A DNA stretch of 64,000 nucleotides from Tretioscincus oriximinensis (taxonomy: Eukaryota; Chordata; Lepidosauria; Squamata; Gymnophthalmidae): assembly GCA_022410635.1 (NCBI GenBank), contig JAJVDF010000509.1, positions 588,358 through 652,357 on the forward strand. The letters run 5' to 3'. The notes beneath the pieces were generated by a model, which was not told the origin of the DNA, did no database searches, and was given only the letters and a program-made list of their open reading frames with translations. A program made the position numbers and the translations under genes. This document shows, in pieces, positions 52,101 to 61,100 of this stretch; the stretch's first letter is position 1; every line of letters begins with the position of its first letter.

Positions 52101-55100
52101 TAACTAAAAAGAGCAGCAGGAGACATTTCTCTCCCCCACCAACTACTCCAGTTTTCCTACAATTTGACATCAGCATATAGATAGTTTCATCAATTATTGA
52201 GCGAAGGCTGGGAATGTAGAAATAAGGTGATATGGGAAACTTTCATTTTTTTTAGTTTTCAATGTGAACCACTCAACAGCCAAACAGTGTGGCAAAAATC
52301 TTTAGAATTAATTTTGCCTTTCTCTAGACTGACTTTCCTATGTAAGAACAGAAAGCTACAAATGTTTTTATCCTTAAAAATTTTGGATAAATAGAGCTTG
52401 GAGCACTCTTATATAGCAGGGTGTGCTCATATTGCAAATATACTGTTCAAAACAACTAAGGGAACACTTAGTGTTACACTGTTATGCTAATGAGTTCCCT
52501 TAATTGTTTTGAGCAGCATAGTTACTTTTATAATTCTATAGTTACAATCACAAATAATTGTTTTAGTAACACTGGTCCAAGTAGGTGTGGGGGGTTGATT
52601 GGCTGCATTCCCTATGTCCTATTTTTAGCTATTTTATTCTTGCTTTCTGGTGAGATTGCCAAACATGTCCGCTGCTATACCAGAAGAAAGACGTTTACAA
52701 GTGCTTTTCCCCACGTTTTTTAGGAAGGGTTGGAAATTTTTACTGGTAAGCACCACTGTCAGTGCATATGGGCAAAGCCTGAAAAGAGCAGAAGCACATG
52801 TGTACATGACACCAGTCACCACTTCTGGGTACTAAAATGCTCAGCTGTGTCTAAAGCAATAACACACCCAAGATAGATAAATCCCCAATATTTTCCCTGC
52901 TGTCCTTGCTGTGTAGCCCAGTTGTATGGGCAGCAAACAATATTCCAGATTAAATTTCATTCAAAATATCACCATTTAGGGATTCCGTCTAATTATAGAC
53001 CTAGAAAAGTCTGGATTATGTTACTGGGACCTATCATCATGGACACAGACAACCACACATGTGCAGATGATGAAATGGTGGCCATACAAATAAATAAATC
53101 AGCTATCATATACTTCCAGGTTCTCCACACTGGCGAAATTACTGGCTGTGCTTGTAAGGATATTGTGGAGATACGCACGAATATTGTCTTATAGCACTAT
53201 TTGTGGCTGCCATAAGAAAGCATTCTAGATTGTCTCACTGAAGAAAACAATTTAAATATTCCTTAGCATATATCTATATGCATATTCAGGGCTCACTGAT
53301 ATTCATAGATTTTTCTTGAGAATTAAATGAATGTACGGTTACATTCTAAATATAGTATATGTTAACATTCACAGCATAATTATGTACTTTTATACTTGGA
53401 ATAAGCCTTCCTTGTCACAAGGGAATTGTCTACAAGCTCTGTTTGAAATCTGTGATCCAGAATAGTGTAACGCTTCTAGGAAAGAACAGACTGAGTTAAA
53501 AGGTTTAACTCACCTTGTAAGAATGATTACAATGCCTTATTGCCCTGGGGAGAGCATAATTAATTGCTTAGCTGATTTCATTGGGACTATGCTTCCAGGT
53601 CAATATAGTGCTGTTGCATATGCATTAACAGGTTTTGTGTGTTTTAAAACCCTTTACATTCAATTAAAATTATGGTTGATTATGTTAAGCATAGAATTAT
53701 AGTACATAATGTGAAGTACTAATGTATTTTCTCCATTATCTAACATTAGGATATTTGCCTGATTGGCAAAAATAAAAAATCATGATCAATGCCCACCTAT
53801 AATCTCAAGAGCTGTTGTTTTAACAGTGGAAACATATGCGGATTTATTCTGGGCACCTCCAATTCTCTGACTCTGCAAATCTGGAGTTCAAACAGAGGTT
53901 CTAAATCTAACAATGTGCTTTCCAAACATATAACAGAAGTTCACATGAAGGTTAGAGAAGAGGAGACAAGCAAGCTGATGTAGGAAAGTTTTTCATACAA
54001 CCCCGGTGGCACAAGTAATTTAGAAAATGCTGAAGGTCTTGACTCAAATCATACAGAACACCTGGCTGTTACAAGCACCTGAGCAATGTCGTCAGGCAGG
54101 GCAGGAAATAGAGATGTGAGCAGGGCAGAGCCTTGCTTGTTTTAATGCACTAGAGATCCAAATGGACAGATAAAAGTTCTTGTAAGTCTGAGATAAAGGC
54201 AATTTCAATAAACAGTCTGATAGTTTAGGGCCTGTCAGTCACATCAGGGCAACATAGCAGGCAAAGAGAAGTCAAAAGGAAGCAGGTACCTTGCTTATTA
54301 GAGGTTATCAAGGTTACCAGGCTACCAGAAAAAAGCATGACAGAGGCTCTGCATCATTGAGGTAATATAAAAGAGGGAATTTCAGCAGATGCCATTTGTA
54401 ATGCCTACAGCATCTGCTGAATTTTCCTCTGTGATAACATATTAAAGATGCAGCACCCCATGTACATCTGAAGAAATAGACTGGTCTAGGAAAACTCATG
54501 CCACCTACTTTTCTCTTGTTAGTCTCCAAGTGCTACAAGCCCCCTTGCTGGATTTTCTACTAAGACTAACACAGCTATTTCTCTGAAATCTCTGAATGGT
54601 TTTGAAGAACCATATTTAATGAGAAGGCAACCTGGGCACCAGTGACATAATATGCACGTGCGGAGGCACAGGACCAACACCGCTTAACTGGCAAGTCTTC
54701 AAACAAAAGCTGGACAGTTATTTGTCTGGGATGGTTTAGTGAATCCTGCATTGTGCAGGGAGTTGCACTTAATGGGAAACCTCCCTACCCCCCATCACCC
54801 TGAATTTTAGTAGAGACATTAAAGAAAGCCTCCTAGAGTTCCACGCTGTTCCAACACATTGCTTAGCAATCTTATCACATGACGATCCCATAAGGCATTG
54901 CTGGGATTGCCTTACTACAATTCCCATGTTGACCAAACACTCAGATAAGGTACTAGCAAAAGCAACACACACATGATAAACATACCAGTATGCTCACAAA
55001 CTGTGTAGTACAATAAAATGAAACAGAAATAGCTACAACACATGAATCAGGACTCTTACANTATAGGGTACTCAAGTACATACATACACGCCAAAGGTAT

Positions 55101-58100
55101 TAATATATATCATATCCACTTTCTGAATAGGTTCTGGATTTCATACAAGTCCTCGTCAGTGTCTATATATTATACAAAGAGAACAAGAAATTATACATCA
55201 CATTAAAACTATACTATCAATGTGTAGGAGAATGTAAGGGTCACAACCAAAATATAAAGACATACTTGAAATGTCCTTTACACGTTTACAAATTTAACCC
55301 GTATCATCTGATGGGGGTTCCATCTGTAATAAATTATATAAAATTAACAAAAGTACTAACAAATAAACAGGAAAAGTAAGAAAATAACAAAATAAAGAAT
55401 ATTTAGAAATCATAAATACTCCAAAGAAACACAGCTTACCACAGCTTACACAGCTCAATGTTTTTTTCACCAAACTTAGGTGGAACACCAGCCCACAATA
55501 ACCACAGCATTTTAAAGTAATACTGAGTTGAAAGTCTTAAAGGAAAGATGACCCGGCTATGGAAAAATTAAGTCCTTAAGGATGGACATTATTATTCCAA
55601 AAAAATATACTGGGATTCTAAACATCATAATGCATATTTGGCTTGCAGACCCATGGATTGAGGATCAATACAATCCAGACCCAGTATTCTCTATAGATTT
55701 GCCATGTTCACATTGCAAAATCTCCCCACAAAACTTTATTTCGGATTTTACAAATGCCTACTGTTGAGATGCACAAACTGCGATGGCAACAGGCATGGAT
55801 AGCTCAGTTGCTTAGGAATTCGTCTCTCGCCTGGGAGATGGGGTTTCGAAGCCCTGTGTTGGAAGTGGGGAGGGGTGAGCACCTTCCACTAGCCTGTAGC
55901 TCTAGCCAACCCAGCTATTGAAAGCATGAATTGCAAGAAATTGCAACTGAATGCAAGTAGATACATGGGAACCACCAGAGCCTGGTGGGGAAGATAGAAT
56001 GTGAGCCTTCGGGCAAAATATATCCTTGTAAGCCGCTTTGAGTCCCTTTGAAAGGTGAGAAAAGCGGGGTATAAGAACCAAGTTCTTCTTCTTCTTCTAG
56101 AAATTCTTTGGAAATGGGCCATTTTAGTGAGTGGATTATTGAACATACGTGAGCTCTTGAGGCAGATATTGAGAGTGGGGATGGACTCTTAAATTAAGAA
56201 TAAAAATAACTGAATATAGGGTATAGACCCTATATTCTGATATTTTTGTTCTTAATTTAAGTATACTTTCATTTCCTCACTTTTTTTCATTTGTATTCAC
56301 CTCAGCCATTTTGTCTACATCTGTAGTGGCTGCACAAACAGCCCCATCAAGGAGTATAAACATTAATCTGGGACTCTCTCTCTAATGTGTCAGTAGTTGC
56401 TTAACTGTGGGAAATAAAAGGAACTATTGGTCTTTTTCAGTGGAGGCCTGTGGAGATAATTTCAGAAAAGGTTTTGGGAAACTCATTGATTATTGGCAGT
56501 AGCCTTAAAAAATAAATGAATTCAGGTACTGTGGCCCTGCAATTCCACCTTCTGCATAATAGTTTTGCATTAATCTGCTGATTTTGGAGGCCTGGTATTT
56601 AAATTGCAGCAAAAACTTTGCTTTTGATGTTATTAATGGGAGGGGGAAATTCTACTTGCAATTGCTTAGGTTGAAGGGGAAACGTGAAAACGTTGCTTAT
56701 CCTTCCTGAATCTTCTGTCAGCTCACTAGTGCATTGCTGCTGCTCTAAAACAAAAAATGTTACTTGTTTTTGTCATACTCAGTCATGTGTTTGCTTTTAC
56801 TTTTTTTAGCTATTGTTTCAGTTTAATTATATACCATCCAAAAAACCTTGGAAAGACTAAAAACCAATTTTCTTTCACTGCTATTAAAGCTGAGTGGATA
56901 GTAAACGGAAAAGGGTCAAAAAGACAGAAAAATAGTAGCAAATAATCTTCTTGTATCACATGGCAAGTGCAAAATTGCAGTTTTCCTACAAGTAGCCAAG
57001 AAAGTGCAATTATAGCTATCACACTCCTCAACAATTCCCTTCTTGTGGTCTTCCCAATAATAAAATCTCTCTCCTTCCCCTAAATGCCACCTATTACTGA
57101 TATTTCACACAATCCCTCAAGCCAGCTAAANATATTGTGCCCTTCACCCAACAACACGTACATAAAATCCCTGTACACAACGTGTTTTTTAATAGGCAGA
57201 ATGACTCTCTGTCCTTTGAAGCTGTGACAAAATTTGTAAAATATTCTTCCTCAAGATAGAAGTCTGCCAAAAAATTGCCTCAAAAACTACTAGATGCTGA
57301 AGGCTTCTCTTCAGATAGTTCCACACCCAAGGCTGTGGCTAGGCAAATCAAAATTCAGTTATTTTTCCTGTACTCTGACAGAAGGCAAGAAACACATTCA
57401 AAGCCAGCTGTTTAAGCAAACTGCCAATAGAAGATGAAATAACTCGTATTCCTCAGATGTGTGCTCAATATGGAGCTGCCTGGATGTCTTACAACTCAGT
57501 GATAGAATCTAACGCAAGACCTAACACACTAGGATATCATATGGTTTTTGTAATTCTCTCTGGAGGAACTTGGAATCGCAGTGATTCATACACACTGTTC
57601 CTTCCATCTGTAAACAAGCACAATAGTGTTAGTACATTGGTAGATTTCTTTATGTGCTGTAGTGTTCAATAGCTTTTCATTTAAAAGATACTTTACTTTT
57701 TTGTTGTTTACACAGAAAAGCTGTAGAATCAAATATTGAAGAGAATATAAACAAGCTGTGGATAGCTGTGCTTTGGCAAATGCCTTTGGGATCAAACAGT
57801 TTGAAATGGTTTAAGAGACAAATACAAATTCTGACTCCACTTCTTGCATCTGGGGAGATATTGCTCAAGTAGAACGCAATAGCTTTTCATCATGGGAAGG
57901 AGTGTGTGTTCTGGTTTCTGGATCTAAAGTTATTCCTCTAGAATACTACATACTACCTGCCCATTTATCTCTGGCAATTCTAATAGGGAAAAAAATGTAC
58001 TGCAGACAAACCAATTATTTCTGCATTTTCCTTCTTTTCATACCTGGAAACTGGTACTGTTTTTTCCTTCTGTTTAAGGCCATTTTTTACAGTGCATATT

Positions 58101-61100
58101 CTGGTAATAAAAATAATGTCTCATTAGAACAAATGCCATAGAACAAAAGTGTCTATATGAGAATGGACAACTTTGTGCAAGGTTGTGTTTGCTTTGGGGC
58201 TAGCACAGAACACTCCAAATGTTCCAAAAGCCATGAACAAAAGTTCCTGGCATTCTTACTTACTGAACCAAACCAAGAATTGTTCTAATTGAATTCTACA
58301 ACTGCCCCTAGTTCTAAACATTTGTATTTTCCTTTCCAAGTTATATAGATTCACAAAAGAGTATTTAGATTACANTTTCGTTATTGTCCCTTTGCCATTT
58401 TCTCCTGAGCCACACAAAGCAAACATTAGAGGAATACAATGCAGGAATTTTATGAACAAATTCATGAAGCACTGGAATGTTAACAGAACCAAGGCTCGAT
58501 CCCCTCTCTTGATTTCCTGCGCTTTGGAGGGGATTTTACCTTCTGTCCACCCCACAGAACCACGTGTCCAGCATTGCATTCACTCTAAAAGTCTTTGCTA
58601 TGGAGTAAACAGTCATTTGAGGTTCTGGCCACTTGAGGTTCACTAAGAATGGTTTTACCCATGGATGAGGCTCAGTTCAACATCAAATGAACCACTAAAA
58701 ACTATCAAGGAGGTCTCATAGCACTTTAGACTAGAAGAAAGCCGTCTACTACTTTTGCCTACAAAAGCTTGTGCTGCCTGCCTTTTTCTTGTTAGTTTCA
58801 AAAATGCTATGACACCTCCTTACTAGAGTTAGTGTTTGTGTAGATCCCTAACAAACAATTTGCTCAGCATCAGCTGCCTGTTCTTTGAGGGGTTTGATTT
58901 GTCTTCCCAAGCAAAATGTTTTTTCTCACAGCCAAAAATAAAACTGATTTTGTCAGCTGAACTAGAAACAGGATAAATCACAGGGATAAGCAAAGCAAAC
59001 CTCTCTCCATTATCATGACATGTGAATTGAACTGATTCAGATTTAATGAACAGATATAAGAAAAATCATCATCTTCCACAGGCCAACTTCTTCAAATGAA
59101 ATTTTTACCAGCAGATATAAAGTCTGTCCTTGGCATTTGTCCCCTAGCATCTAAAGAAAACGCCTATCTATGAAGGCTCATGCCATCTGTCTTCCTCTTG
59201 TAAGTCTCCAAAGTGCTCCAGACCTCCCTTGTTGGACTTCCTCAGTACGTATTTCAGAGTACAGTGTGATTGCTTATTTCACTGCCTTGCACGATAGCTT
59301 AATTCTACAATGAGAATCTGCATATCCAAATGTGAATGTAAGTCTATAATTGAAGCTCGAGATTGGAAAGGATGATAATGATAATTTAACTCATCACTTT
59401 AAAATCAGCAAAACAAACTGCACTTCCAATGTTCAGTAGTAGTTTTTTTTTCAGTTTGGTAGCCTCACACCTTTATTTTAAACTATTTTCAGTTCATCTT
59501 CAGTTTCAAAGAGTGCAGTTTGGTCCAGGGAAAAAAAAAGAACTAAACATATTCTTCAGGACAGAAGATGAACTGAAGACATCTAAAAGAGAATGCAGGT
59601 TTTTAACTCAGGATTTTTATATACAGGGGGCTTCAAAAATGTATACACACTTTGAACTTCCATAGAAAATTTATTTACTGTTCTACAAAGTAAAATTTCA
59701 GGATTTCCTGATTTGAACAGTATTAACATTTGTTATTTACGTTTTATTTACATTGGACTTTAAGCTTTCTAATTTCCTGAAATTTAACTTTGTAGAACAG
59801 TAAATAAATTTTCTATGGAAGTTCAAAGTGTGTATACATTTTTTGAAGCATCCTTTATTTGCATAGGAGTATTTGTGTTATCCTCATTACTGTTCAATGA
59901 AAACTTCAGGAGATGCATCCAAACTCAGTCCACCTTGGTTCTTACCTGCTCTAAATTCATGTCTTTAAAGTGCTTCACATCTGATCCAAAGCAGCAGGAG
60001 CACTTTGAAAATGTGCAAATGGATTGTGCTGCACACTTTCAGTCTAAACAGGCCTTATCACCATATCCTTGGTGTGACTGGCTAACAGAACATCACACAT
60101 GCTACAGACATAATGTGCATGGAATAGTCTTATCCAACTGCTGCAAAAGACAGAGCCATCCCAGAAACCTTCAGCATGATATCTGAACCTTGTCCTAAAA
60201 TCAACTCCTTTCTCTCCCTTTACTCCCCCCCCCCCATGATCTAATACATGTGGGAGCTGGTCAATACCCTGTGCCAGACTCAGGGAATGATTCCCAGGGC
60301 CCATTCCAATCAGGTAAATACAAAAATGCAAGATTGATGGTGACTCATGGGGGCTATAATTACAATCCAACATATCTGCAGGGCCATAGTAATAACTTTG
60401 AATGGTGGAATTATAAGCAACACAGAGCATGACCACTAGCAGAATCTGATTTGGAATCATTCCTATAAAGGTGGTTTTATACAGACAGACAGACGGAGAG
60501 AGTATTCAGGAAAGTCCAACTTATTTTTAAAAAAATATTCTCCTCCTCCTTTTTCTTTGTGTGTGGGGGTAGTGTCAAACAATAGGAATTAAAACTGGCT
60601 CTTATCCAGCATCAGCTTGTTTTTATGGGGTTTTTTGGTACATTTAAAACTGATAATTTCCAGCTTGATTTCTCCCCATAGCATACTACAACTTCCCATC
60701 TATTTATAGCATATGGTATAAAGCCATAAACCAAAAACATGTGGGAATGAAATATTCTCTTCTACGAATTCACAGGCTGTTTGTAAAAATATAAGAATTT
60801 CCCCCCAAAACACTGTAAATTCTCTAAATGCTTTGATTTCCCCACCAGCCAGTAACAGATAATTGTTTCTAATTGCAAAAGTACTTTCTTATTTGAAGGA
60901 AGGAAGGAGAGAGTGAAGCAAGAGAGAGAGAGAAAACATTGGAAATAGCCATCAAGAATAATTGCCAGAGATGGATGGATGGAATGGAGGGAGGGTCAAT
61001 TCCAGGTACAAATGGGAGGAGGTAGAATTTTTATCAAGGTTATTACCTCTGTCCTTATAACACAAAATACAAAAGCTTAGCATACATGTAATTGCACAGT

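Noticed and set aside
55790..55870. tRNA-like sequence with A and B boxes
   Set aside because: It is the head of a 310-bp SINE with a TTC tail, duplicated in antisense at 34878-35268, and does not form a complete tRNA.
60044..60460. 138-residue minus-strand open frame with an overlapping plus-strand frame
   Set aside because: No domain, includes a poly-Gly from a C homopolymer, and no context for a gene.
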